Below, piece by piece: positions 19,206 through 28,156 of a stretch of 64,000 nucleotides of DNA (its first letter is position 1; each line of letters starts with the position of its first letter). The notes under the pieces were generated by a model. The model was not told where the DNA came from. It ran no database searches and saw only the letters and a list, made by a program, of their open reading frames with translations. The position numbers and the translations under genes were made by a program. This DNA is from CAWANP01 sp963783445 (GTDB taxonomy: Bacteria; Chloroflexota; Anaerolineae; JAAYZQ01): contig CAWANP010000019.1 of the NCBI GenBank assembly GCA_963783445.1, positions 496,001 to 560,000 on the forward strand, in the 5' to 3' direction.

Positions 19206-22200
19206 AGGACTTGGCTTTTGACGAGCGGGGACGATTCGTAATCCGAGACTATGCTGGCAGGTGCCCTTTCGCCAGCTTCTTGCCCGGCATCGCCGGGCCG
19301 CTGGGCATCCCGCTGTGGGCTTTTTACGTGAACCGAGGCCAGGCCATCGCCAGTTTCGGAGTTGAGAACAAGGACAACCCCATTATGGAGTTCGAGCCGG
19401 CCAATAAAGCTTACCAGACCACGCCCTACACCGGCTTTCGCACTTTTCTGAAGCTGAAACATGGCGAAGGAGCGGCGCTGTACGAGCCGTTCGCTCCGTG
19501 GCGTGCAGCCGATGACTCGCAGATGTTCATCGGCATGAACGAGTTGGAGCTGCAGACGATCAGCAGGACATACGAGCTCCAGACCAATGTGCTCTACTTC
19601 ACTCTGCCGGGCGAACCCTTTGCCGGTTTGGTGCGGCAGGTGACGGTAACCAATGTGGGAGATGATCCGCAGGTCCTGGAGCTTCTGGATGGTATGGCCC
19701 GTGTCATGCCCTTTGGGGTAGACAATCTCGGCCTGAAAGAGATGGGTCGCACAACAGAAGCCTGGATGGCGGTATTCAATCTGGAGGAGGGCGTACCCTT
19801 CTACCGTTTCCAGGCCAGCACCAGTGACACGGCCCGGGTGAGCGAGATCCGGGCCGGGCACTTTTACCTGGCGTTCGATGACTTGGGACGAGGGCTGGAA
19901 GCTTTCGTCGATCCGGTCGCTGTCTTTGGCCAAAACACAGCCCTAAGTACGCCCGATGGTTTCGTCGCCCAGTCGTTGGCCGATTTGAGCCAACGGCGGC
20001 AGATCACCACCGGTCGGACACCCTGCGGTTTTGTCGGGGCAAGCGCTGTCTTGGAGCCGGGCGAAGCAACGACGCTGTACGCCATCATCGGCCACGCCGG
20101 GAATGTTGAAGACCTGCGTCGCGAGCGGGCACGCCTGGCCCAACCGACCTACATTCAGCGGAAACGGCAGCAAGCTAGCCAGCTCGCCGAGCAACTCACT
20201 GATGTGGTCGCTACCCACAGTTCATCGCCCCACTTCGACGCCTACACGCGCCAGACTTTCCTCGACAACGTGCTGCGCGGAGGTTGGCCCCTTGTCCTGG
20301 GGAGTGAGGAAAAACCGTTCGTGTACCACATTTACTCGCGCAAGCACGGCGACTTGGAGCGGGATTACAACTATTTTATCGTTGCCCCAGAGCCCTATTC
20401 ACAGGGCAACGCCAGTTATCGTGACGTGAACCAAAACCGGCGCTGCGATGTCCTGCTCGCGCCGAAGGTGGGCGCTTTCAACGTCCTGTCTTTCCTGGAC
20501 CTGATCCAGGCCGATGGCTACAATCCGCTGGTGGTGGAGGGTATACGATTCACCCTGCCAGCACAGCGCCGTGCGGCTGTGCTGGCCCTGATTGAACGGC
20601 CAGAGGGACTGGAGCCGGTACTGGCCCAACCCTTTACCCCCGGCCAGTTGCTTCGGGCCATCGCCGACAAGGAGAAGGAGTTGAAAGTCAGCCCCGAGGT
20701 CTTGGTCACCGAGGCCCTGGCCCACGCGGAACAGCACTTCCAGGCTACCCACGGCGAGGGCTACTGGATCGACCACTGGATCTATAACCTCGACCTGATT
20801 GAGACCTACCTGGCTGTCTACCCCGACCGAAAGGGCGAATTGCTGTTCGGCGGACAGACTGTATCCTTCTTCGACAACCCGGCCGTCGTTCAGCCTCGCG
20901 CCCGCAAGTACGTGCTCACCGACGATGGCCGGGTGCGCCAATATGGGGCAGTGGTAGAGGATGAGGAGAAAGCAGCCTTGATTGCCGCTCGCATCGAGTC
21001 ACCCAATCTGGTGCGGACGGCCTACGGTCTGGGCGAGGTGTACCGCACGACGGTCTTTGCCAAGCTGGTAGGCCTGGCCCTGCTCAAATTCACCACCCTC
21101 GATCCGCTGGGTATGGGTGTCGAGATGGAGGCGGGCAGGCCGGGCTGGTACGATGCCCTCAACGGGCTGCCGGGCCTGTTTGGCTCGTCGCTGTGCGAGA
21201 CATACGAGCTGGAGCGCCTGTTGACCTTCCTACTGGAAGCGATAGCAGGAAGGGGTGCAGATCAGGTCGCTCTGCCCAGCGAGCAGGCCACTCTCATGGA
21301 GCAGGTCGTCGAGGCACTGCAATCATGGTGCGAATCGGAAGATCCGGAACGGGACTTTGAGTATTGGGACCGTGTTTCCACTGCCCGCGAGACCTACCGT
21401 GTGCAGACCCGACTGGGCTTTGGCGGAGAGAGGGAGAATCTGCCCTTTGACGAACTGGAGCCGATCCTGGCTGCCCTACAGGCAAAGGTACGAACCGGCA
21501 TTGGGCGCGCCGTTGAGATGAATGATGGTATCCCGCCGACCTACTTTGACTACACCGTCACCGACTTTGAGTTCATCGCCGGGGTCGAGGGGCTAGGGTC
21601 ATCCCTGCATCCGGGCCAAACGCTTCGAGCCGGCGGTTCTGCCCCTGTTTCTCGAAGGCCCGGTCCACGCCTTGAAGGTCCAACCAGACGTGGTTTCTGC
21701 CCGGCAGCTGCATGCCAAGATCAAAAGCAGCGACTTGTACGACCGCAAGCTCGGCATGTACAAGGTCAACGCCTCACTCGTAGACCAGTCGCACGAGATC
21801 GGCCGGGCCCGGGCTTTCACGCCGGGCTGGCTGGAGAACGAGTCTATTTGGTTGCACATGGAATACAAGTACCTGCTGGAAATGCTGCGGGCAGGACTCT
21901 ACGACGAGTTCTATGAGGATTTCAAGCGTGCGTTGATCTGCTTTCAGGACCCGGAGGTCTATGGACGCAGCTCCCTCGAGAACTCGTCGTTTCTGGTTAG
22001 CAGCGCCCACCCCGACAAGTCACTGCATGGCGCCGGCTTTGTGGCCCGCCTAAGCGGCGCCACGGCTGAGTTCTTGAGCATCTGGACGACGATGATGGCC
22101 GGCGAGAGGCCCTTCTTTCTCCAGGATGGGATGCTGTGTCTTGAGTTCAAGCCTCTACTCCCCGGCTGGCTGTTCGACGCTGAGGACAGAATTACCTTCA

Positions 22201-22412
22201 CTTTTCTGGGGCACACTCCTATCACGATCCACAATCCGGGCCATGTGGACACCTGGCGGAGCGATGGAAGGGCTTGTCCAGGCAAGCGGCCGGTGGTGCT
22301 GTACATCCCAGGCCAGGGCCAGATCGAGTTTTCTGATGGCATCATTTCAGCGCCCTATGCCGAGATGGTACGGGCCGGGCAGGTGGACGCTATCGAACTG
22401 CTCTTGACGTGA
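19202..22412 (+). CDS. Large inverting glucan phosphorylase-like protein (GH94/GH149/GH161 class; one frameshift)
   Basis: Around 1070 residues when a frame change near 21600 is repaired. It matches the cellobiose-phosphorylase-like group (COG3459): a large N-terminal beta-sandwich domain, then an (alpha/alpha)6 barrel. The segment GEGYWIDHWIYNLDLIETYL carries the aspartate I consider the catalytic acid candidate. Size and the GH16/GH3 context point to the beta-1,3-glucan phosphorylases (GH149/GH161) more than to the shorter GH94 cellobiose phosphorylases; this is inference. The reaction would release glucose 1-phosphate from beta-glucan oligomers in the cytoplasm. It overlaps glgA by four bases (ATGA), tying glucan phosphorolysis to a glycogen-synthase-like enzyme. 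Confidence 0.7.
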
Positions 22413-22712
22413 GACAGATTTGCGCGGCGGATCATCCGGGCTGCAGACTGTTACCCTTATGCGCCGAGAGTCACCAACCACAGACTCGACACCGACTCCT
22501 GGGCTGCTACTATGCGGCTCCCTAACCGGGTGGTGTGCAGTGGCGGCTTCGCCATCAATGTATTGCGAGTTCCTTAAGCGCACGTTGCATTGCCAGTGAC
22601 CGCAGTACTGCGACGGTAAACCCCAAACGTCCCACAACAAAGGTTACATTAACCAGATTCCGGTCTGGATTCTGTGAGCGGTCCGAAGTGAGTCTGAATG
22701 GTTGCGTTCCTT
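22413..22712. other. Gene-free stretch holding the left end of the recombinase element
   Basis: No gene is seen. At 22601-22612 lies a perfect 12-bp palindrome CGCAGTACTGCG, outside the inverted repeat that starts at 22643. Confidence 0.5.
22643..22692 (+). repeat. Left terminal inverted repeat of the recombinase element
   Basis: GTTACATTAACCA, 28 variable bases, CGAAGTGAG. It mirrors 24871-24920 with identical spacing. Confidence 0.75.
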
Positions 22713-23915
22713 CTAGGAGCTTTGTCCTGGCGTCTCGGAAGCCTCCTCCGATTCGTCCAGGAGGCTTTCCATCTGTTCCAAGATCTTTTTCCGCTGTTTC
22801 GGTTCCAGTTCGGGGTATTTCAGCTCTGCAATCAACTGCCGCAGCTCATCCTTTTGAGACAGATCCAAGAACTGTCGCGCTAGCTCCGCCGAGGCAGGGT
22901 CAAACGTCGCAGCTCCGCGGTAGTAGTCTTTCTGAAGCAGGGGATCTGAAACCTCGGCATAGATCATCGTCGTGTTGAGATTGTCATGCCCCAGGTAGCG
23001 CTGCAGGGAGACGATGGACATTCCGGCCGCCAGCATCTGGGAGGCGAACGTATGGCGCAGCCGATGAGGAGTGACAGGCACATCACACTGCCGTCCATAC
23101 ATCTCCACTCGGTCGCGGATATTCCACATAGTGAGCGGACCGTGTCGACCAGCGAACACATAGGGTGAGTCTGGCCTTCTCCTGATTTCTAAATGCTCTC
23201 GGAGCGTCTCAGCTGTAGCCTGGCTGATGTAGAGCATGCGGTCTCTGTTTTCCTTGCCATATGGGATGAATAGCTTTCTGCCGGTCAGGTCAACATCGCG
23301 CACCAGCAGTGCGCTCACCTCTGAAATGCGCATGCCACAGTGCCACATCAGGTAGAAACAGGCGAGATCTCGAATCGCCACCTTGCGGTTCAGCTCGCGT
23401 TCAGCTTGAGCGATTGCCTCTTTGATGCAAGTCTCGAGGCGCTGAACCTGTTCATCAGACAGTGGCCGAGGCAGCCGTTTGGGTTGGTCCAAGACTTTGA
23501 TCCTTGTCAGAATGTGAGGGACCGGATATCCCTCGTCGATGGCGAACTTGCAGAAGGAACGGAATTGATACAAGTGCAGGTTGATGGTGGCTGTAGCCTT
23601 TCCCTCCTGTAGTTTATCATCGATGTAGTCTTCGATCAAGCGCACCGACCAATCGGTCCAGCCTTGACACGCCCCTGTCTCGTTCAGGTGCAGGATCATG
23701 GGGACCATTCGTCCGCATAGTTGGGATGTGTGCTGTTTCACTCTGTTCGCTGGCCAGTTCCGTTGATTGAGGCGGACGAAGCGGCAGACCGGCTCTCGCA
23801 CCCAGTCCGGGAGCTGATTCAGTCTGTCTGGAATGGCCAGTAGTTCATTGAGAGGCGTAGAAACCTTGTCTCTGGGAGAAGGTCCTTTGGGCATCGTGTC
23901 GGCGGAATCGGTCAT
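22713..23915 (-). CDS. Tyrosine recombinase (second gene of the pair, with C-terminal extension)
   Basis: 400 residues. The catalytic set is visible: arginine in GMRISEV, lysine in YGKENRDRM, H-x-x-R in PHRLRHTFASQ, the histidine in RYLGHDN and the nucleophile tyrosine in TTMIYAEV. The N-terminal SAM-like core-binding domain spans roughly residues 50-160. Beyond the catalytic tyrosine is an unusual charged, helical tail of about 80 residues (PELEPKQRKKILEQMESLL). Its ATG overlaps the stop of the partner gene by four bases. Because both recombinases are kept intact and coupled, they probably act together on the inverted ends of the element. Target and cargo are unknown. Confidence 0.88.
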   Translation of the reverse strand: MTDSADTMPKGPSPRDKVSTPLNELLAIPDRLNQLPDWVREPVCRFVRLNQRNWPANRVKQHTSQLCGRMVPMILHLNETGACQGWTDWSVRLIEDYIDDKLQEGKATATINLHLYQFRSFCKFAIDEGYPVPHILTRIKVLDQPKRLPRPLSDEQVQRLETCIKEAIAQAERELNRKVAIRDLACFYLMWHCGMRISEVSALLVRDVDLTGRKLFIPYGKENRDRMLYISQATAETLREHLEIRRRPDSPYVFAGRHGPLTMWNIRDRVEMYGRQCDVPVTPHRLRHTFASQMLAAGMSIVSLQRYLGHDNLNTTMIYAEVSDPLLQKDYYRGAATFDPASAELARQFLDLSQKDELRQLIAELKYPELEPKQRKKILEQMESLLDESEEASETPGQSS

Positions 23916-24808
23916 GGTGCTGCCTCCTTTCCAGGCATGGAGCCCTTCGTGATCCTCGCCACCGCGGCATGATAGTCCTTTTCCACCTTGCTGTCTGCCA
24001 CCCGAACATAGAGCTGAGTCGTGTAGATGCTGCTGTGGCCCAGGAGCTTCTGCACGGAGGAGATAGGCACATCTGCTGCGACCATCCTAGAGGCGTACGT
24101 ATGGCGGAGCTGATGACAGGTGAGCCAGATATCTGCCTGGCGGCAGTAGTGGGCGAGCCGGCGTTGGATGCCGGTGATGCTGATAGGCTGCCCCTGGTAA
24201 TTCAAGAAGATGTGTTCCGGACCATCCTGGGGACGTTCCCTCAAGTATTCATCGAGCAACTGCGCCGCAGTTGAGGAAAGATAAACTATCCGTTCCTGCC
24301 CGCCTTTGCCGTTCAGCCGCAGGAACGGTGTGTGCTCGGCGGAGAGCCGGACATCGGAGAGCCGTAGCTGGGTCAGTTCCCCTACCCTGAGGCCCGCATG
24401 GAGCATCAGGGTGAACATCGTCCTGTCCCTCAGGTGCGAGCCAATGGCCTCGAAGAGCTTGGCAATCATGTCATCGGGAATGTCACGAGGCAGACGATAT
24501 CCAAGCGAGATGTAATGGCGTCGGGGTAGGACAGGATTGGGAATCTCCTCTTCCTGGATGTAGGCCAGGTAATCGTAGAACATCCGTATCGACACCAACC
24601 GTCGCTGAATGGTGGCCGGTGCCCTCCCCAGACCACGCTGCCAGTCTATGAACTGGTCAATGTGGTGCACCGTGATCGTGGCTGGCGACTGCTGTGCCCA
24701 ACGGAAGAAGATGTTCACATCACTGCGGTAGTGGATCGGTGTGCTTCTCCCCGGCTTGCGCCGCCGCCAGTAATGCTCAAAGCCATCAATCTCCTCCTGT
24801 GGATACAT
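23912..24808 (-). CDS. XerD-like tyrosine recombinase (first gene of the pair)
   Basis: 298 residues, a normal size for XerC/XerD-type recombinases. The N-terminal DNA-binding half (YRSDVNIFFRWAQQ to RMFYDYLAYI) is followed by the catalytic half: arginine in AGLRVGELTQL, lysine in NGKGGQERIV, H-x-x-R in CHQLRHTYAS, histidine in KLLGHSSIYTT and tyrosine in QLYVRV. A GGAGGTG site stands upstream of ATG 24806-24808. It is expressed from the promoter near 24841-24869. A housekeeping dimer-resolution role is unlikely because it is paired with a second, different recombinase and boxed in by inverted repeats. Confidence 0.9.
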   Translation of the reverse strand: MYPQEEIDGFEHYWRRRKPGRSTPIHYRSDVNIFFRWAQQSPATITVHHIDQFIDWQRGLGRAPATIQRRLVSIRMFYDYLAYIQEEEIPNPVLPRRHYISLGYRLPRDIPDDMIAKLFEAIGSHLRDRTMFTLMLHAGLRVGELTQLRLSDVRLSAEHTPFLRLNGKGGQERIVYLSSTAAQLLDEYLRERPQDGPEHIFLNYQGQPISITGIQRRLAHYCRQADIWLTCHQLRHTYASRMVAADVPISSVQKLLGHSSIYTTQLYVRVADSKVEKDYHAAVARITKGSMPGKEAAP

Positions 24809-24840
24809 TGGTTCACCTCCGTGAGTTGACTGAGCAGTTC

Positions 24841-24869
24841 AGTATAGCGTGTCGCTACCTGATCCGCAA
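24841..24869 (-). promoter_or_regulatory. Promoter of the recombinase pair
   Basis: On the minus strand: TTGCGG, 17-base spacer, TATACT. It overlaps the inner part of the right terminal repeat, so recombinase binding there could repress transcription. Confidence 0.5.
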
Positions 24870-24870
24870 T

Positions 24871-24920
24871 CTCACTTCGGTGATTCCATTATTCCAGAAG
24901 AAGGGAGTGGTTAATGTAAC
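24871..24920 (-). repeat. Right terminal inverted repeat of the recombinase element
   Basis: Complement of GTTACATTAACCA, 28 variable bases, CGAAGTGAG; mirrors 22643-22692. Confidence 0.75.
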
Positions 24921-25049
24921 AATACGACTTGGCAATACGCGCATCCCGAGCTGCCATAGAACAGCACCACTGTAGGCCTGGAAGCTTGACGAGAGTGTGT
25001 GCAAGGTTCCTCTCGACTGCGATGGCTCACGCCATCCCCTTGCGTCAAT

Positions 25050-25078
25050 TTGACAGAACCAGGCAACTGTGCTATCAT
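25050..25078 (+). promoter_or_regulatory. Strong sigma70-type promoter upstream of cspA
   Basis: TTGACA (25050-25055), 17-base spacer, TATCAT (25073-25078). Expected start near 25085. Confidence 0.7.
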
Positions 25079-25084
25079 GTTGCT

Positions 25085-25160
25085 GTAGGATGAAGTAAGA
25101 ATCTGGTTTGATCAAAGATGACGAGCGCCCAGGCTTTTACCAGTCGGGGCGCTCTTTTTA
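25085..25160 (+). ncRNA. Short leader transcript or attenuator upstream of cspA
   Basis: A consensus promoter is followed about 40 bases later by a complete intrinsic terminator (25123-25160), so the default product would be an RNA of about 75 bases. It is either a separate small RNA or an attenuated leader of the cold-shock gene that starts at 25212. No tRNA or known RNA family is recognised. Confidence 0.4.
25123..25160 (+). terminator. Intrinsic terminator in the cspA leader
   Basis: GAGCGCCC pairs with GGGCGCTC (25147-25154) around a 16-base loop and is followed by TTTTTA. It lies before the coding start, not after a gene. Confidence 0.7.
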
Positions 25161-25211
25161 TGCGACAACTGGCGACACCTTCCTCCTAACAACATTTTTG
25201 AAGGGTGATAC

Positions 25212-25427
25212 ATGTCTGAACGAGCAACTGGAACTGTCAAGTGGTTCAATGGAGACAAGGGCTATGGATTCATAGCTCGGGAGGAAGGCGCTGATGTTTT
25301 TGTCCATTTCTCTGAAATCCAAGGCGAAGGCTTTCGGAACTTGGACGAAGGACAGAGCGTTGAGTTCAACGTCGAGCAGGGCCAAAAGGGACTGCAGGCG
25401 ACCAATGTAGCCGTGGTAGCTTGGTAA
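25212..25427 (+). CDS. cspA: Cold shock protein, CspA family
   Basis: 71 residues, an OB-fold single-stranded nucleic-acid-binding protein that acts as an RNA chaperone. The two RNA-binding motifs are clear: RNP1 as KGYGFI and RNP2 as VFVHF, and the family opening GTVKWFNGDKGYGF is present. Start ATG 25212 has an AGGGTGA site. The gene lies behind a strong promoter and an intrinsic terminator within the leader, an arrangement that would allow control of read-through, for example by temperature. The end of its own transcript is probably the strong hairpin at 25692. Confidence 0.95.
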   Translation: MSERATGTVKWFNGDKGYGFIAREEGADVFVHFSEIQGEGFRNLDEGQSVEFNVEQGQKGLQATNVAVVAW

Positions 25428-25459
25428 CTGGCTGATCCAGGGGCTTTGTCTCTGTCGAG

Positions 25460-25588
25460 ATGTCGACGGAGCAAGTTGCCCGGCAGATCAAGAGTGGCTT
25501 GAACGGCAAGCACATGATGAGCGGGAGATCAAGGTGGACAAGGCCGATCCGCGGCACGAAGGTGGCGGAAGCGATGGGGGCGCTCTAG
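25460..25588 (+). CDS. Possible 42-residue small protein
   Basis: ATG 25460 opens MSTEQVARQIKSGLNGKH and closes at TAG 25588. The peptide is basic and no good ribosome site precedes it (a weak GAG only). It lies in the cspA transcript before the terminator. No family is recognised and it may be chance. Confidence 0.2.
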   Translation: MSTEQVARQIKSGLNGKHMMSGRSRWTRPIRGTKVAEAMGAL

Positions 25589-25691
25589 CTGGTAGGAACC
25601 TGCCAGAGAGCGTCAGGCCTGCATGGAACAATGCACCGCCGGTGCATGATGCTTCATGAGCCAGCGGCACAATCCACTAGCCTTTCGCTGC

Positions 25692-25727
25692 AGCGCGGAC
25701 TGGAATCATTCCAGTCCGCGCTTTTTT
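25692..25727 (+). terminator. Strong intrinsic terminator
   Basis: AGCGCGGACTGG pairs with CCAGTCCGCGC plus T around a 7-base loop, then TTTTTT. Confidence 0.85.
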
Positions 25728-25937
25728 GTTGGTTGGATGCCTGTCGGACCAGGTGAGATGCTTGTTGGAACTGGCCTGACCCTTTCGCCATCGCGGAACA
25801 TGCTTTGCCCAGGATAAGGGCAATTGCGAGGTATCCTGTCTCGGCTACCAGTAGTATGACTCGCTGGCGTACTCTATGACAAGCTCCTCTCGTAGGACCA
25901 TCGAGTATGCCCGAACAAGTGCTATGGAGGGAAAGCC

Positions 25938-26435
25938 ATGGAGTTTTCCGTAGGTGATAAGGTGGTACACCCGCATCATGGGCCTGGACGGATTGCAGGA
26001 GTAGAGCGCAGGGATCTCATGGATGGGCCAAAACGCTACTATGTGATCGACATACCGGGCCAGAGATTGACCGTGCATATCCCCGTAGGCAAAGCGGATG
26101 AGGTAGGCCTGAGGCCCGCCATGTCCCAGTCGAGGCTCTCGCGGGTGCTGAGCATGCTACGAGGCAGACCCCGTCTGCTGGCAACGGATTTCAGAGAGCG
26201 CCAGGAGAAGGTTTCCGCCGAGCTGAATACCGGCCAGGTGATGCAGTTGATCCGGGTGGTGCGCGATCTCACCTGGCACCAGGAGCGGGCGCACCTGACA
26301 AGAAAGGATCATGAATACCTCAGGCAAGGCCGGGATCTCCTCGCCGCCGAGATGGCGTTGGTGTCCAGCGACAGCGTCTCTGACGCGAACGAGCGGATCA
26401 CTGCCACAATGGCTGCTGCTGTGGCTGGCCTGTAG
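25938..26435 (+). CDS. carD: CarD family transcriptional regulator
   Basis: 165 residues. The N-terminal RNA-polymerase-interacting Tudor-like domain (FSVGDKVVHPHHGPGRIAGV, shared with the transcription-repair factor Mfd) is followed by the helical DNA-binding domain typical of CarD. CarD binds the beta subunit and stabilises open promoter complexes, often on rRNA and stress genes. A GGAGGG site precedes ATG 25938. It stands alone between cspA and a radical SAM gene. Length is normal and the frame intact. Confidence 0.9.
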   Translation: MEFSVGDKVVHPHHGPGRIAGVERRDLMDGPKRYYVIDIPGQRLTVHIPVGKADEVGLRPAMSQSRLSRVLSMLRGRPRLLATDFRERQEKVSAELNTGQVMQLIRVVRDLTWHQERAHLTRKDHEYLRQGRDLLAAEMALVSSDSVSDANERITATMAAAVAGL

Positions 26436-26655
26436 CGTTGGGCAGTGCGCCGCGATGAACCAGGTCCAAGCTGGTACCTGGACCGAGGCGATCAGCATGA
26501 TGCCGAAAGCTTGCAATGCCGGGGGCTGGCGGAATGCGGCCAATCGAAAACTGGTCCTGCTGGACTAAGGAGAGTTGGAAACGGAGGAGGTGTTGGTGAC
26601 CTGGTCGGGCCAAGGTCCGTCTGGAGCTGCACCGAGAAAGGAGTGGAGAGCTGAA

Positions 26656-28147
26656 ATGAACATTCTACTGATCTACCCCGAGTTTCCGGACACATTCTGG
26701 AGTTTCAAGCACGCGCTGAGGTTTGTGCGCAGGAATGCCTCCTCGCCGCCGCTGGGCCTGCTGACGGTGGCCGCGATGCTGCCGCCAGAGCTGGTCAAAG
26801 CGCTTGGTCGACGCCAATGTGACCAAGTTGACCGGCGAAGACCTGGCGTGGGCCGATTTCGCGTTTGTTAGCGGCATGACCGTGCAGCGGGATTCGGCCC
26901 ATCAGATGATTGCTCGCTGCAAAGAAGCGGGCGTAAAGGTCGTAGCTGGTGGACCGCTTTTCACGGTCGAGCACGAGCAGTTTCCTGAGGTCGATCATTT
27001 CGTGTTGCAGGAAGCCGAGTTGACCCTGCCAGCCTTCCTGGCGGATCTGCACGAGGGCCATCTCGAACATGTCTACACGACGACCGAATATGCGGACCTG
27101 AGCGTGACGCCGGTTCCTCTCTGGGAGCTGGCCGATCTGAGCCGCTACTTTTCGATGAGCGTCCAGTTCTCCCGGGGCTGTCCGTACAATTGTGAGTTCT
27201 GCAACGTGACGGCGCTGCTCGGTCACCGGCCGCGCACCAAGAGCGCCGAACAGGTCATTGCCGAGCTGGACGGTCTCTATGACCTTGGGTGGCGTGGAGG
27301 CATCTTTTTCGTAGATGACAACCTGATCGGGAACAAGAGGTGTCTCGAGACGGAGCTTCTGCCCGCCTTGATCGAATGGAGGAAAGGCAAAAAGCTGGGA
27401 CTGTTCAGCACGGAGGTCACCATCAATCTGGCCGACGACGAGTCATTGATGGACCTGATGGTCAAGGCGGGCTTTGGTGCGGTCTTTGTCGGTATAGAGA
27501 CGCCGGAAGAGAGCGGCCTGGCCGAATGCAGCAAGAAGCAGAACATGGGCCGTGACCTGGTCGAAAACGTGAAACGCCTTCAGCGAGCTGGGCTGCAGGT
27601 GCAGGGCGGCTTTATCGTCGGCTTTGACAGTGATACACCCTCCATCTTTCAGCGGCAGATTGATTTCATTCAGGAGAGCGGGATAGTCACGGCCATGGTT
27701 GGCCTGCTTCAAGCTCCGCCTGGCACACGTCTTTACGAACGCCTGAAGCAGGCGGGACGGTTGCTGGAGCAGATGTCGGGCGACAACGTAGATGGCACAA
27801 CCAACATTGTGCCCACGATGGACTTGGATACACTGCGCGAGGGATATCGGCGGATCCTGCAGCACATCTACTCACCAACGCCCTACTACCAGCGCGTCAG
27901 GACCTTCCTGGGCGAATACAGGCCACCCAAGTTAGCGGTCCCGCGGAACCTCAAGTTCGTCTCGGAGATGGGCCTGGCCTTCGTCCGTTCCATCTATCGC
28001 CTGGGCATCAGGGGCCAGGAGCGAGTGCACTACTGGAGGCTCCTGGGTTGGACACTGTTCCGCCGCCCCAAGCTATTGCCGCTGGCGGTCACGTTGGCCA
28101 TCTATGGCTATCATTTCCGCACGATCTCTGAGCAGCACGTCGTTTAG
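26656..28147 (+). CDS. B12-binding-domain radical SAM protein with DUF4070-type tail (one frameshift)
   Basis: The N-terminus (MNILLIYPEFPDTFWSF) and the cobalamin-type Rossmann domain precede a radical SAM core with C-x3-C-x2-C as RGCPYNCEFC, which binds the 4Fe-4S cluster. Conserved core strands such as FFVDDNLIGNKR and GFGAVFVGIETPEESGL follow. The C-terminal part (PTPYYQRVRTFL onward) fits the DUF4070 group. The frame changes near 26800, inside the cobalamin domain, probably an indel. Such proteins methylate or rearrange unactivated carbons; relatives act in hopanoid and other lipid modification, but the substrate here is unknown. It ends nine bases from the convergent ABC ATPase gene. 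Confidence 0.85.
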
Positions 28148-28156
28148 GACCACAAG

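Larger units (their letters stand above)
22643..24920. mobile_element. Putative two-recombinase transposable element with terminal inverted repeats
   Basis: 2278 bp. The ends are a perfect 13-bp inverted repeat, GTTACATTAACCA (22643-22655) and TGGTTAATGTAAC (24908-24920). A second perfect inverted pair, CGAAGTGAG (22684-22692) and CTCACTTCG (24871-24879), sits exactly 28 bases inside each end. Between them are only two overlapping tyrosine recombinase genes with their own promoter at the right end. No target duplication is obvious, as expected for tyrosine recombinases. Confidence 0.7.
25428..25937. other. Gene-poor region after cspA
   Basis: 510 bases. It holds a possible 42-codon frame (25460-25588) and a strong terminator (25692-25727). 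Nothing else is recognised. Confidence 0.5.

Noticed and set aside
22643..24920. A recombinase-in-trio (RIT) or Tn554-type element.
   Set aside because: Only two recombinase genes are present and there is no TnpC-like third gene or passenger.
25085..25160. A tRNA gene between promoter and terminator upstream of cspA.
   Set aside because: No acceptor-stem pairing, T-loop sequence or CCA-adjacent structure can be made.
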